Below the pieces are notes generated by a model, which ran no database searches, had not been told where the DNA came from, and worked only from the letters and a program-made list of their open reading frames with translations. From Flavobacterium agrisoli (GTDB lineage Bacteria; Bacteroidota; Bacteroidia; Flavobacteriales; Flavobacteriaceae): a DNA stretch of 64,000 bases. A program made the translations under genes and the position numbers. Of the stretch, positions 37,770 to 46,944 are shown in pieces. The number at the start of each line of letters is the position of its first letter. Position 1 is the stretch's first letter. The stretch spans positions 62,001 to 126,000 of the forward strand of contig NZ_JAEHFV010000002.1 in NCBI RefSeq assembly GCF_016522065.1, given 5' to 3'.

Positions 37770-38915
37770 TTAAAATCGGTTAATCGCTTCTTCAATTTTA
37801 TCAACTTCTACACATAAAGAAAAACGAATATACCCTGCACCGTTACTACCAAAAATGGTTCCTGGTGTAATAAAAATATGTTTTTCGTATAAAATGGTAT
37901 CGATAAAATCCTCAGCCGATTCCACACCTTCCGGAAGCTTAGCCCAAACAAAGAGTCCAACTCCTTCTTTATACACTTTGCAACCTAATTTTTCGGCCAG
38001 TTTTTCGGTTAAAAGACGTCTTTCGGCATAAATGGCATTCATTTCATCAAACCACGATTTATCACTTTTTAAAGCGGCAATGGCTCCTTTTTGAATTCCG
38101 TAATACATCCCGCTGTCCATATTACTTTTTACTTTCAAAACAGCATCTATATAAGTTGGATTCGAAATCACCATTCCTACTCGCCAACCCGCCATATTGA
38201 AGGTTTTGCTCAACGAATTCAGTTCCATTGCTACTTCCAAAGCACCCTCTACTTGCAACAAACTCATTGGTTTATCATTCAAAACAAAACTATACGGATT
38301 GTCGTTTACCAATAATATGTTGTGTTTTTTGGCAAAGGCTACCAATTTTTCGAACAACGCCAAACAACCTCGAGCTCCTGTTGGCATATGCGGATAGCCA
38401 ATCCACATTAATTTTACTTTTGATAAATCTAATTTTTCTAAAGCTTCAAAATCGGGCTCCCAGGCATTTTCTTCTTTCAAATCATAATAAATCGGAACAG
38501 CTTCAACCAAATTGGTTACCGACGTATAAGTTGGATATCCCGGATTTGGAATCAAAACGGCATCTCCTTTATTTAAAAAAGCCATCGAAATGTGCAAAAT
38601 TCCTTCTTTAGAACCCATTAAGGGCAAAATTTCATTATTTGGATTTACTAAAACACCAAACTGATTTTGATAAAAGTCGACCATAGCCTGTCTCATTTCT
38701 GGCAATCCCTGATAGCTTTGATAACCATGAGCATTTTTGTCTTGAATTGCTTCAGTGACGGCATCAATTACTGCTTTTGACGGACTCAAATCAGGGCTTC
38801 CGATTGCCATACTGATAATCGGTTTTCCTTCAGAAATTAGTTGTCTCACTTCTCTCAATTTGGAAGAGAAGTAGTATTCTTCAACTTTATCTAATCGTTT
38901 TGCTGTTGTAATCAT
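37770..38915 (-). CDS. PLP-dependent aminotransferase (class I/II) of the Phe/Tyr operon
   Basis: 381 aa. Fold type I aminotransferase: NPGYPTYTSV, WIGYPHMPTGA, VNDNPYSFVLN and the PLP lysine in SLSKTFNMAGWRVGM. Position between pheA and tyrA suggests it transaminates phenylpyruvate, 4-hydroxyphenylpyruvate or prephenate (inference); the sequence alone cannot separate these from a general aspartate aminotransferase. Confidence 0.9.
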   Translation of the reverse strand: MITTAKRLDKVEEYYFSSKLREVRQLISEGKPIISMAIGSPDLSPSKAVIDAVTEAIQDKNAHGYQSYQGLPEMRQAMVDFYQNQFGVLVNPNNEILPLMGSKEGILHISMAFLNKGDAVLIPNPGYPTYTSVTNLVEAVPIYYDLKEENAWEPDFEALEKLDLSKVKLMWIGYPHMPTGARGCLALFEKLVAFAKKHNILLVNDNPYSFVLNDKPMSLLQVEGALEVAMELNSLSKTFNMAGWRVGMVISNPTYIDAVLKVKSNMDSGMYYGIQKGAIAALKSDKSWFDEMNAIYAERRLLTEKLAEKLGCKVYKEGVGLFVWAKLPEGVESAEDFIDTILYEKHIFITPGTIFGSNGAGYIRFSLCVEVDKIEEAINRF

Positions 38916-38960
38916 TTCTATTTTTTATTAAAAAATGCTTTAGGTTTTTCTCTTTGGACT

Positions 38961-39800
38961 TTATGACTGACTCAAGGGTTTGGTGTCTTTATATTCGCCC
39001 AATACTTTAAAATATTCGGCCATAATTTGCAACAAACTTTTCGCTTTGGTGTAATCTTCATACTTCTCAAAAGTTACATCTACAAAAAAAGAGTACTTCC
39101 AAGGCGTTTCGATTTTAGGTAGCGATTGAATTTTGGTTAAATTCAATTTACAATCGCTCATCACATTTAAAACAGCCGCCAAACTACCTCTTTTATGATC
39201 CAATTCGAATTTAATTGACGCGCGATTAATTTCATTCTCAGGAACAAAATGATTTTCTCTGTTGATGATTACAAAACGCGTCATGTTATTTTTTATGGTT
39301 TGAATCTCCGGGGCTAAAATCTCCAATCCGTACATTTCGGCTGCCGTTTTACTCCCAATAGCAGCAATTCCTTTCAATTGATTTTTTTCGATGCGGCGAG
39401 CGGTTTCGGCTGTATCTTTATCTTCAACTAATTTGATATCTGGAAATTGCTTTAAATAATCCATGCATTGCAACAACGCCATCGGATGAGAATGCACCTC
39501 TTTAATATCTTCTATTTTCTGACCTTTTAAAGCCATTAAATTTTGATGAATACTCAAATAATGCTCACCAATAATGTGCAAATTGTTTTTATCAATCAGC
39601 GCATAATTTGGAATAATCGGGCCTGCAATCGAATTTTCGATGGCCATTACCGCTTGGTCGGTTTTACCACTTTTCAAGCTATCAATTAGTTCGTCAAAAG
39701 ACAAACACTCATCAATAGTCACATTGGCATCAAAATATTCGTTGACCACTTGATGGTGAAAAGAACCTAAAATTCCTTGTATTGCAATTTTTGTAATCAT
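38961..39800 (-). CDS. pheA: Prephenate dehydratase
   Basis: 279 aa. IAIQGILGSFHHQV start, the catalytic region KNNMTRFVIINRE, and a C-terminal ACT domain (about 195-270, RGSLAAVLNVMSDCKLNLTKIQSLP), which should give feedback inhibition by Phe. It converts prephenate to phenylpyruvate. First gene of the four-gene operon; a transcription attenuator with a Phe-rich leader peptide lies directly before it. Confidence 0.95.
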   Translation of the reverse strand: MITKIAIQGILGSFHHQVVNEYFDANVTIDECLSFDELIDSLKSGKTDQAVMAIENSIAGPIIPNYALIDKNNLHIIGEHYLSIHQNLMALKGQKIEDIKEVHSHPMALLQCMDYLKQFPDIKLVEDKDTAETARRIEKNQLKGIAAIGSKTAAEMYGLEILAPEIQTIKNNMTRFVIINRENHFVPENEINRASIKFELDHKRGSLAAVLNVMSDCKLNLTKIQSLPKIETPWKYSFFVDVTFEKYEDYTKAKSLLQIMAEYFKVLGEYKDTKPLSQS

Positions 39801-39813
39801 ATACTCAAAAAAA

Positions 39814-39835
39814 AATCCTGATTTTCATCAGGATT
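39814..39835 (-). terminator. Attenuator terminator before pheA
   Basis: On the minus strand AATCCTGAT, a 4-nt loop and ATCAGGATT form a perfect 9-bp hairpin followed by a long T run, 13 nt before the pheA ATG. A terminator placed directly before the operon can only act conditionally. Its 5' arm (with two more bases) is complementary to the leader segment 39880-39887. Confidence 0.8.
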
Positions 39836-39864
39836 GTATATTAGTTTTACTTGTTTTTATATTT

Positions 39865-39945
39865 TCAAATAACCATAGCACAATCCTTACTTCTACTAAA
39901 GAAGAAATAAAAGTTGTTGCTAAAATAAAAACGGTTATTCAACAT
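39865..39945 (-). CDS. Phe/Tyr-rich leader peptide of the pheA attenuator
   Basis: 26 codons plus TGA, too short for ordinary gene calling. The middle reads RFYFSNNFYFFF: six Phe and two Tyr among residues 6-16. A promoter lies 30 nt before its ATG and the attenuator terminator 29 nt after its stop. Leader bases 39880-39887 (AGGATTGT, minus strand) can pair with 39830-39837 (ACAATCCT), which would break the terminator when a ribosome stalls at the Phe codons. This matches the pheL logic of enterobacteria but is in a Bacteroidota background. Ranges are exact; function is inferred. Confidence 0.72.
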   Translation of the reverse strand: MLNNRFYFSNNFYFFFSRSKDCAMVI

Positions 39946-39974
39946 TTTGTGTCTGTTTTTTTGTAAATTCTCTG

Positions 39975-40004
39975 CGAATGTATAAATTATTTCTAGCGCA
40001 CCAA
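39975..40004 (-). promoter_or_regulatory. Promoter of the pheA leader and operon
   Basis: Minus strand: TTG (40002-40004), 19 nt, TACATTCG (39975-39982, one mismatch to TAnnTTTG). The start point would be near 39968, giving a short 5' UTR before the leader ATG at 39945. The gene-poor stretch 39801-40122 thus holds this promoter, the leader, the attenuator and the terminator of the next gene. Confidence 0.55.
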
Positions 40005-40008
40005 AAAA

Positions 40009-40057
40009 AAAGTTGTTTTTTATCAAAGAAAAACAGATTTGTTACAAAAACAACTTT
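40009..40057 (-). terminator. Terminator of the prolyl oligopeptidase gene
   Basis: 11-bp arms AAAGTTGTTTT and AAAACAACTTT, then a T run on the minus strand, 66 nt after the stop at 40123. Confidence 0.75.
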
Positions 40058-40122
40058 ATTGGAAGCATATTTCCAGTATAACTAGCTTAAAATGAGAATT
40101 CAAAAATTACTTTTTATTTACT

Positions 40123-42246
40123 TTATTTGTTTTTTGGCAAGGATGTAAAACCCATATTATACAAAGTAAACGCTTGAATGTCTACATTTTCTTGAATACT
40201 AGCTGCAACCGATTTACCCGCTCCGTGACCAGCTTTTACATCAATACGAATTAAAACGGGATTTGGGCCGGTTTGTTTTTCTTGCAATTCGGCAGCGAAT
40301 TTAAAACTATGTGCAGGTACTACACGATCGTCGTGATCACCAGTTGTAACCATTGTAGCTGGGTATTGCAAACCTGATTTCACATTTTGCACTGGCGAAT
40401 AACCTTTTAAATACGAAAACATTTCTGGACTATCCTGACTTGTTCCGTAATCATAAGCCCATCCCGCTCCTGCAGTAAAAGTATGGTAACGCAAAATATC
40501 CATCACGCCAACAGCCGGTAAGGCAACCTTCATCAAATCGGGATGTTGGGTCATGGTAGCACCCACCAACAAACCACCATTAGATCCACCACGAACCGCT
40601 AAGAAATCACTTGAAGTATATTTTTGTGCAATTAGGTATTCGGCCGCAGCGATAAAATCGTCAAAAACATTTTGTTTGTGCATTTTAGTTCCGGAGTCGT
40701 GCCATTTTTTTCCGTATTCGCCACCACCTCTTAAATTAGGCACGGCATACACACCGCCATTTTCTAACCAAACAGCATTCGAAATACTAAAACTAGGTGT
40801 TAAACTCACATTAAAACCACCATATCCGTATAAAATAGTCGGATTTTGGCCATTTAAAACCATTCCTTTTTTATAGGTAATCATCATCGGAATTTTGGTT
40901 CCGTCTTTTGAAGTATAAAAAACTTGCTTAGATTCGTAAGCATTACTATCAAAATCGACTGTTGGTTTTTTATACACGTTTGATTTACCTGATTTTGGTT
41001 CAAACGAATAAATACTTCCTGGAGTGGTGTAATTGGTAAAGGTATAATACACTAGCTTATCTTCTTTTTTTCCTCCAAAACCGCTTGCTGTTCCTAAGGC
41101 AGGCAACTGGATTTCGCGAATACGTTTTCCGTTGTAATCGTATTGTTGCACAAACGAAACCGCATCTTTCATATAATTGGCAAAAATATAACCTGCACCA
41201 GTGGTTGGACTCAATACATTTTCGGTTTCTTTAATAAAATCTTTCCAATTTTCGGGTTTTGGATTGGCTACCTCAACGGTAACAATTTTTTGATTGGGCG
41301 CATTCCAATCTGTTTCAATATACAATTTGCTTCCTTGATTGGTAAGCACGCTATGCGAATTGGTGAAATTATCCACAATGGTGATAATAGGACTATTTGG
41401 TTTTTGCAAATCCTGAATATACAATTCATTTCCGTAGGTAGAATTGGCCGCCGTAATCACCAAATAACGATCATCTTCGGTAACATAACCACCTACATAT
41501 CGGCGTTTTTCATTTAATCCGAAGATTAATTTATCGTCTTTTTGAGCCGTTCCTAATTTATGAAAGTACAGTTTGTGTTGGTCTGTTTTAGCCGATAACT
41601 GACTCCCTTTTGGTTTATCGTAACTCGAATAATAAAAACCTTCGTTCCCTTTCCATGAAATTCCGCTGAATTTTACATCTACCAACGTATCTTCTAACAC
41701 TTTTTTAGAAACCGCATCCATGATGATTACTTTTCTCCAATCACTTCCGCCTTCCGAAATAGCATAAGTTAATTTGGAGCCGTCTTTTGAAAAATCGATT
41801 CCACCCAACGACGTCGTGCCATCTTTCGAAAAAGTATTGGGATCTAAAAACACTTCGTCTTTACCATTTTTATTTTTTTTGTATAAAACCGATTGGTTTT
41901 GTAAACCATTGTTTTTAAAATAATACGTTGTTTCTCCTTCTATAAAAGGAGCACCAATTTTTTCGTAATTCCACAATTCCTCCATTCTTTTTTTCAATTC
42001 ATTTCGAAACGGAATTTGATCCAAATAGGCATAGGTTACCACATTTTGAGCTTTTACCCAAGCCTCTGTTTCGGCCGATTTATCGTCTTCTAACCAGCGG
42101 TAAGGGTCGGCTACTTTTTCATTAAAATACGTATCTACCGTAGTGCCTTTTTTAGTTTGGGGATACACAATGGTTTTGTTTTTTGCATTTTGCCCTAAAG
42201 CAGCGGTTGTTGCTGTTATTGCCATAAAAATTAGTAGTTTGTGCAT
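40123..42246 (-). CDS. Prolyl oligopeptidase family serine peptidase (S9A)
   Basis: 707 aa with a signal peptide. An N-terminal segment ([19 protein letters not shown]) and seven-bladed propeller (about 85-420) are followed by the alpha/beta hydrolase: nucleophile in [12 protein letters not shown], Asp in GDHDDRV and His in [10 protein letters not shown]. It cleaves short proline-containing peptides, probably in the periplasm. A single-gene unit between two terminators. Confidence 0.95.
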   Translation of the reverse strand: MHKLLIFMAITATTAALGQNAKNKTIVYPQTKKGTTVDTYFNEKVADPYRWLEDDKSAETEAWVKAQNVVTYAYLDQIPFRNELKKRMEELWNYEKIGAPFIEGETTYYFKNNGLQNQSVLYKKNKNGKDEVFLDPNTFSKDGTTSLGGIDFSKDGSKLTYAISEGGSDWRKVIIMDAVSKKVLEDTLVDVKFSGISWKGNEGFYYSSYDKPKGSQLSAKTDQHKLYFHKLGTAQKDDKLIFGLNEKRRYVGGYVTEDDRYLVITAANSTYGNELYIQDLQKPNSPIITIVDNFTNSHSVLTNQGSKLYIETDWNAPNQKIVTVEVANPKPENWKDFIKETENVLSPTTGAGYIFANYMKDAVSFVQQYDYNGKRIREIQLPALGTASGFGGKKEDKLVYYTFTNYTTPGSIYSFEPKSGKSNVYKKPTVDFDSNAYESKQVFYTSKDGTKIPMMITYKKGMVLNGQNPTILYGYGGFNVSLTPSFSISNAVWLENGGVYAVPNLRGGGEYGKKWHDSGTKMHKQNVFDDFIAAAEYLIAQKYTSSDFLAVRGGSNGGLLVGATMTQHPDLMKVALPAVGVMDILRYHTFTAGAGWAYDYGTSQDSPEMFSYLKGYSPVQNVKSGLQYPATMVTTGDHDDRVVPAHSFKFAAELQEKQTGPNPVLIRIDVKAGHGAGKSVAASIQENVDIQAFTLYNMGFTSLPKNK

Positions 42247-42300
42247 GAAATCTGTTTTATGAGTTTTAACAAAAATAACTATTTTTTGTAATTAAAATTC

Positions 42301-42327
42301 AAAACGACAACCGTAAGTTGCCGTTTT
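42301..42327 (-). terminator. Candidate terminator of the His-rich TonB receptor gene
   Basis: 11-nt arms AAAACGACAAC and GTTGCCGTTTT with one mismatch; T-rich afterwards on the minus strand. Confidence 0.6.
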
Positions 42328-42349
42328 GCTGAAAATTATTCAATGATTT

Positions 42350-44635
42350 TTACAAATTGAAGTTTAATCCTAAAACAACATTTCGTCCGATATTTGGTAT
42401 ACCGTCATTTTTTAATCGCGATAAATGCGCAATATATTGTTTATCAAAAAGATTATTAGCATTTAAACTCAATCCGAAAGTCAATTTTCGAAGCTGAATG
42501 GTTCCGCCTAGACCTAAATTTACCAAAGTATAAGCGTCGGAAGCTGTTTCAAAACCACTCACCTTATTTTGATTAAAAGTAGAACTCACATTGAAAGATG
42601 CAAATCCTTCACGAAGCCAATTTTTAATGGTAAATTCGGTTCTTATGGTATTGTTCCAATTGTTTGCTGGAATTAACGGCAAGTAATCGCCATTGTCTTT
42701 TTTTCCGGTAACGGTTTCAAAACTCGTTTCAAAATGCAACCAATCTAGCGGATGCGGATGAATGTGCAAACCAACTTCGCCTCCATACAATTTGGCATTG
42801 TCTTGTATATACTCAAAAACATAGTTATCATCTAGCATTTCACCAGTTGGCGAGGTGTAAATATAATTGTTGATGTGGTTGTAAAATCCGTTTACAAAAA
42901 ATTCAAAATGCGAATTCTTATATTCCAAATTCAAATCGGTTTGCAAATTTTGCTCATTTTTCAAAGCGCTATTCCCAACTTCATAACGATTTGTTCCGTG
43001 ATGTACGCCGTTAGAAGTCAGTTCGGCCAAATTTGGAGCTCGAAATCCCGAAGCTACATTGGCTCGCAACACAATAGCTTCCGATAAATTGGTTTTGTAC
43101 CCCAAAGACGCATTCACACTATTAAAAGATCGATTCAAAGCATCAAAATCGCCACCATGATGTTCATGATCGTGATCGTGGTCGTGATCTTCCTCATCGT
43201 GATCGTGATCATGGTCATCATGGTCATCATGTTCGTGACCATCTGCTTCGTGTGCTAAGGAATTAATATGTCGGTTATCAAAACGCAAACCTGCTTGCAA
43301 CACATTCGATTTCCACTCGTAATTTACAGTTGCAAACGCACCAAAATCGTTGGTCGTTGCATCGGGAATCAAATATTCATCTCCCGAATTTTTATTCGTT
43401 TGATGCATACCTTGCACCCCAACAATGGTTTCAAACTGACCCATTTTAGGCAGATGATACTTGGCGTTATAATTAAACGTATTCAATAACATATCGAGCG
43501 AAGGATCGTTACTCTCCTCAAATTCTTTACGGTTATTGGAAATATATCCCAAATCCAGATCAAGTTTTGAAGTTCCTAAATACACCACATTATTCAAACT
43601 CAACAAATGATTGGTTACACCTTGTTTAGGAAATTGAGGTGACTTACTATGAGTTTGTTCGGCGAAACCTTCTTCGGGAATTCCCAAGTCCAATTTGTTG
43701 TAATTGTATCTAAAAACAGTTGAAAATTTCGTGTTGTTGTACCCAATTCCGGTTTTAAAATCGGTTTCGTTGTAACGTGTATTGGTCACGCGATCTCCAT
43801 CGGCAATTTTATAATCCGAATGCGTATTATAAGTTCCCCTAGTTAAAAATTTCCAGTTATCGGTAGAGCCTTTTACGCCCAACGAAGCATTACTACCTAG
43901 TGTATTGCTAAAGTACCTTTGATTAAAATTCGCTTTTATGGTGTGTGCATCGGCAAATTTTTCGGGATTGAAATACAAAACGCCTCCCATCGCATCGGAA
44001 CCGTACAACAACGAAGCTGGTCCTTTGATTACCTCCACACTTTCAACGCCGGCATCATTTAATCCCAAACCGTGTTCGTCTCCAAATTGTTGATTCTCTA
44101 TCCGAACCCCTTGCGAATACACCAAAACGCGATTTCCGCTAAGTCCACGAATGACAGGTTTTCCGATTGAAGTCCCGGTCGAAATTTGCGAAACTCCCGG
44201 AATTGTCGCTAATCCTTCAATTAAAGTGGCTGTCCCTTTTTGCTGCAGGGTTTTGATGCTTTCGTGTTCCACTTTCATTACATTTTGCGATTGCAATTTG
44301 TTGAAAGGCGTTGAAACAATTACTTCATCCATTTCCAGAACGGCTTCTTCCATCTGAATATTTAGCACCGTTCCTTTTCCTATTTTTTCTAGTAATTGAT
44401 TGACAGTTTGAAAGCCCACATACGTAAAAGCAATTCTAAAATTACGATTTGGCAAATTGTCAAAACGGTAAATTCCATTAGCATCGGTGGTGGTCCCTTT
44501 GTGCAATTCAGCCAAATAAATGGCCACGCCTGGTAGGGGATTATTTTGATTATCGGTCACTTTTCCAGATACCGAATTTTGAGCTTGTAGTAAAGCCGAA
44601 AAACCCAAAAATAGGGTTAGTAAAAATTTTTTCAT
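42350..44635 (-). CDS. TonB-dependent receptor with histidine-rich loop (probable metal uptake)
   Basis: 761 aa. Signal peptide ends near LLQAQ; CarboxypepD_reg-like domain (about 22-105), plug with EVIVSTPFNKLQSQ and VIRGLSGNRVLVYSQG, and barrel ending NVVLGLNFNL. An extracellular loop (about residues 462-500) is almost only His, Asp and Glu, as in zinc receptors of the ZnuD type. Zinc or another divalent metal is the likely substrate (inference). A perfect palindrome lies 38 nt upstream (44673-44688) and a His/Cys-rich small protein precedes the gene. Confidence 0.88.
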   Translation of the reverse strand: MKKFLLTLFLGFSALLQAQNSVSGKVTDNQNNPLPGVAIYLAELHKGTTTDANGIYRFDNLPNRNFRIAFTYVGFQTVNQLLEKIGKGTVLNIQMEEAVLEMDEVIVSTPFNKLQSQNVMKVEHESIKTLQQKGTATLIEGLATIPGVSQISTGTSIGKPVIRGLSGNRVLVYSQGVRIENQQFGDEHGLGLNDAGVESVEVIKGPASLLYGSDAMGGVLYFNPEKFADAHTIKANFNQRYFSNTLGSNASLGVKGSTDNWKFLTRGTYNTHSDYKIADGDRVTNTRYNETDFKTGIGYNNTKFSTVFRYNYNKLDLGIPEEGFAEQTHSKSPQFPKQGVTNHLLSLNNVVYLGTSKLDLDLGYISNNRKEFEESNDPSLDMLLNTFNYNAKYHLPKMGQFETIVGVQGMHQTNKNSGDEYLIPDATTNDFGAFATVNYEWKSNVLQAGLRFDNRHINSLAHEADGHEHDDHDDHDHDHDEEDHDHDHDHEHHGGDFDALNRSFNSVNASLGYKTNLSEAIVLRANVASGFRAPNLAELTSNGVHHGTNRYEVGNSALKNEQNLQTDLNLEYKNSHFEFFVNGFYNHINNYIYTSPTGEMLDDNYVFEYIQDNAKLYGGEVGLHIHPHPLDWLHFETSFETVTGKKDNGDYLPLIPANNWNNTIRTEFTIKNWLREGFASFNVSSTFNQNKVSGFETASDAYTLVNLGLGGTIQLRKLTFGLSLNANNLFDKQYIAHLSRLKNDGIPNIGRNVVLGLNFNL

Positions 44636-44672
44636 TTTTAATTTCGTAATAAGTAAAATAATGATTTTCGAA

Positions 44673-44688
44673 ACTAAAGACCTTTAGT
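44673..44688. promoter_or_regulatory. Palindrome upstream of the TonB receptor (possible metalloregulator site)
   Basis: ACTAAAG-AC-CTTTAGT, a perfect 7+2+7 inverted repeat with partly matching flanks (CGAA and TTCG), between the small His/Cys-rich gene and the receptor gene. It has no T run, so it is not a terminator. The regulator is unknown. Confidence 0.45.
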
Positions 44689-44813
44689 TCGATTAAATAA
44701 TTAGAATAGATTTTGTAGAAACGAAGCAAAACAAACACCTCAAATAAAGAATTGTATTGTTTTAAAATATTGATTTTCAAACAAATAACACAAACCTACT
44801 AAATCTATTGTTT

Positions 44814-45164
44814 TTACGCTATTACAGGTGGCCCTCGAAGGGAATAACTGCTTCCTGAAAAAGAAATAATACCATCGGGAATGATGATGGCACACGACAG
44901 CAGTTGTTGAAAATGAAGGACTTGAAAAGAAAAATCTTGTGGCGCCACACTATAACTGAACGAAAAGTGACAAACCGAACACATTTCAAAAGCATGGTGC
45001 TTGTGCGTAATTTCAGTATGATTGGCAGTGTTATAGTGGTGGTGGCAATCGACTTGAGCCAATTGCTGCTTTAAATGCTCATAACTGTGAATCGATTGAA
45101 ACAGTATCGAGAACAATACCGTAACCGCCAACGTAAAAGAGAGTATGAGCTGTTTATTTTTCAT
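44814..45164 (-). CDS. Small His/Cys-rich membrane or exported protein
   Basis: 116 aa from the ATG at 45164 (a longer frame needs TTG). One N-terminal hydrophobic segment (about 6-22), then metal-ligand motifs DCHHHY, THKHHAFEMCSVCH. No family recognised with confidence. The His clusters, the CxxC motif and its place before a His-rich TonB receptor suggest a role in metal binding or sensing at the envelope (inference). Confidence 0.7.
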   Translation of the reverse strand: MKNKQLILSFTLAVTVLFSILFQSIHSYEHLKQQLAQVDCHHHYNTANHTEITHKHHAFEMCSVCHFSFSYSVAPQDFSFQVLHFQQLLSCAIIIPDGIISFSGSSYSLRGPPVIA

Positions 45165-45196
45165 GAGTCGCAAAGATACAGAAACATTAAAAAGAA

Positions 45197-45244
45197 AACC
45201 ACCTAAACCAATATTTTCATGAAGAATTATCAGTTTAGGTGGTT
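45197..45244 (-). terminator. Terminator of asd
   Basis: Perfect 12-bp arms (AACCACCTAAAC with GTTTAGGTGGTT), loop 24 nt, T-rich on the minus strand. Confidence 0.8.
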
Positions 45245-45264
45245 AAAGTTGTTGTTTTTTGCGA

Positions 45265-46254
45265 TTATACTAATCCAGCTTGAATTAAATATTCGGCAAT
45301 TTGAATGGTATTAGTAGCAGCACCTTTTCTTAAGTTATCGGCTACCACCCACATATTTAAAGTGTTAGGTTGCGACTCATCTCTTCTTAACCTTCCCACA
45401 AAAACTTCGTTTTTACCTTTAGCAAAAAGCGGCATCGGATATTCAAACTCTTTGATGTTGTCTTGCACCACTACACCATCGGTATTTTCTAAAATGTTTC
45501 GTACTTCGGCAAGATCAAAATCATTTGAAAATTCAACATTAATTGCTTCACTATGTCCGCCCACGATTGGCACACGAACTGCAGTAGCCGTAACAGCAAT
45601 AGTATTATCACTTAAGATTTTTTTAGTTTCACGAACTAATTTCATCTCTTCTTTCGTATATCCATTTTCTTCGAAAACATCACATTGTGGAATCGCATTT
45701 CGGTGAATTTGGTATTTGTAAGCCATCTCTCCATCAACACCTGCATATTCATTTTCTAACTGACGAACCGCTTTTACACCAGTACCCGTAATAGATTGAT
45801 AAGTAGAAACAATTACTCTTTTTACGTTGTATTTTTTATGCAAAGGAGCCAAAGCCAACACCATTTGGATGGTAGAACAATTTGGATTTGCAATAATTTT
45901 ATCTTCTTTAGTTAATTCAGTTGCATTGATTTCGGGAACAATTAATTTTTTGGTTGGATCCATTCTCCAAGCCGATGAATTATCAATTACGGTCGTACCT
46001 GCAGCTGCAAATTTTGGAGCCCACTCTAAGGAAGTATCTCCTCCTGCCGAAAAAACAGCAATATCTGCCTTCATATCCACCGCTGTTTGCAATCCCACTA
46101 CTGTATATTGTTGTCCTTTGTATTCAATTTGTTTTCCCACTGATTTTTCAGAAGCAACCGGAATTAATTCTGTTACCGGAAAATTACGCTCTGCTAAAAC
46201 TTGTAACATTACTTCACCTACCATACCGGTGGCGCCTACAACCGCTATTCTCAT
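45265..46254 (-). CDS. asd: Aspartate-semialdehyde dehydrogenase
   Basis: 329 aa from the ATG at 46254 (MRIAVVGATG, NADP-binding); the reading frame is open further upstream but without a better start. Active-site Cys in NPNCSTIQM and His in GGHSEAI. It makes aspartate semialdehyde for lysine/diaminopimelate, threonine and methionine. Single-gene unit with a good promoter and terminator. Confidence 0.96.
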   Translation of the reverse strand: MRIAVVGATGMVGEVMLQVLAERNFPVTELIPVASEKSVGKQIEYKGQQYTVVGLQTAVDMKADIAVFSAGGDTSLEWAPKFAAAGTTVIDNSSAWRMDPTKKLIVPEINATELTKEDKIIANPNCSTIQMVLALAPLHKKYNVKRVIVSTYQSITGTGVKAVRQLENEYAGVDGEMAYKYQIHRNAIPQCDVFEENGYTKEEMKLVRETKKILSDNTIAVTATAVRVPIVGGHSEAINVEFSNDFDLAEVRNILENTDGVVVQDNIKEFEYPMPLFAKGKNEVFVGRLRRDESQPNTLNMWVVADNLRKGAATNTIQIAEYLIQAGLV

Positions 46255-46299
46255 AGTTTTTATTTTTTTTAAAAAGATTATTTTTTTGAGTTTGAGCAG

Positions 46300-46329
46300 C
46301 AAAAGTAACTATAATAAAAGGTTAGACAA
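46300..46329 (-). promoter_or_regulatory. Promoter of asd
   Basis: Minus strand: TTG (46327-46329), 19 nt, perfect TACTTTTG (46300-46307). Textbook Bacteroidota promoter 45 nt before the asd ATG. Confidence 0.7.
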
Positions 46330-46376
46330 GGGGGTTCACAAAAATTAACAAATTGTTTAATTTGTAACAAATAAAA

Positions 46377-46401
46377 AAACCGCTTCGTTATAAAGCGGTT
46401 T
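46377..46401 (-). terminator. Terminator of mscL
   Basis: 9-bp arms AAACCGCTT and AAGCGGTTT, short loop, long T run on the minus strand. Confidence 0.88.
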
Positions 46402-46423
46402 AGTTAGACATAGTGTAGCGGAA

Positions 46424-46849
46424 TTATTTCTTCAGTAAATCTCTAATTTCGGTTAACAATTCTTCTTGAGTTGGCCCAGCAGGTGGAGCAGCAACTTCTT
46501 CTTTTTTCTGAGTTCTTTCGTAGGCTTTTAATACCATAAAAATACAAAACCCGATAATTACAAAATCCAAAATAGTTTGAATGAACGCTCCATAATAAAT
46601 AGCTACTTCGGCAACTGCAGGAACCTTTTCGACTCCATTTTCAGTAACGGCTGGTATTCCGTCTTGCAGTACTAATTTTAAATTTTTAAAATCAACCTTT
46701 CCTAATAACAATCCGATAGGAGGCATTAAAACATCATTGGTAAACGATGTTACAATTTTACCAAAAGCACCACCTACGATTACCGCAGTTGCTAAATTTA
46801 CGATATCCCCCTTCATCAAAAAGGCCTTAAAGTCTGCAAAGAAACCCAT
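46424..46849 (-). CDS. mscL: Large-conductance mechanosensitive channel
   Basis: 141 aa, normal length. FFADFKAFLMKGDIVNLATAVIVGGAFGKIVTSF forms TM1 with the conserved pore residues; TM2 (about 88-110) is FIQTILDFVIIGFCIFMVLKAYE; a charged C-terminal helix ends the protein. Inner membrane; releases solutes under hypo-osmotic shock. Confidence 0.97.
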   Translation of the reverse strand: MGFFADFKAFLMKGDIVNLATAVIVGGAFGKIVTSFTNDVLMPPIGLLLGKVDFKNLKLVLQDGIPAVTENGVEKVPAVAEVAIYYGAFIQTILDFVIIGFCIFMVLKAYERTQKKEEVAAPPAGPTQEELLTEIRDLLKK

Positions 46850-46944
46850 AACTCTATTTGTATTAAATTTTAAAAAATATTTGATTTTTAAAAGTAGCTA
46901 TTTTTTGGTTATTTTTAAGCTAATTTTGTTACAAATATAAGATT

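Noticed and set aside
43140..43255. GATCGT-like repeats as a DNA tandem-repeat element
   Set aside because: They are the codons of the His/Asp-rich loop of the TonB receptor and are explained by the protein.
46255..46302. N-terminal extension of asd
   Set aside because: The open frame continues upstream, but the promoter -7 box lies inside it and MRIAVVGATG is the family start.
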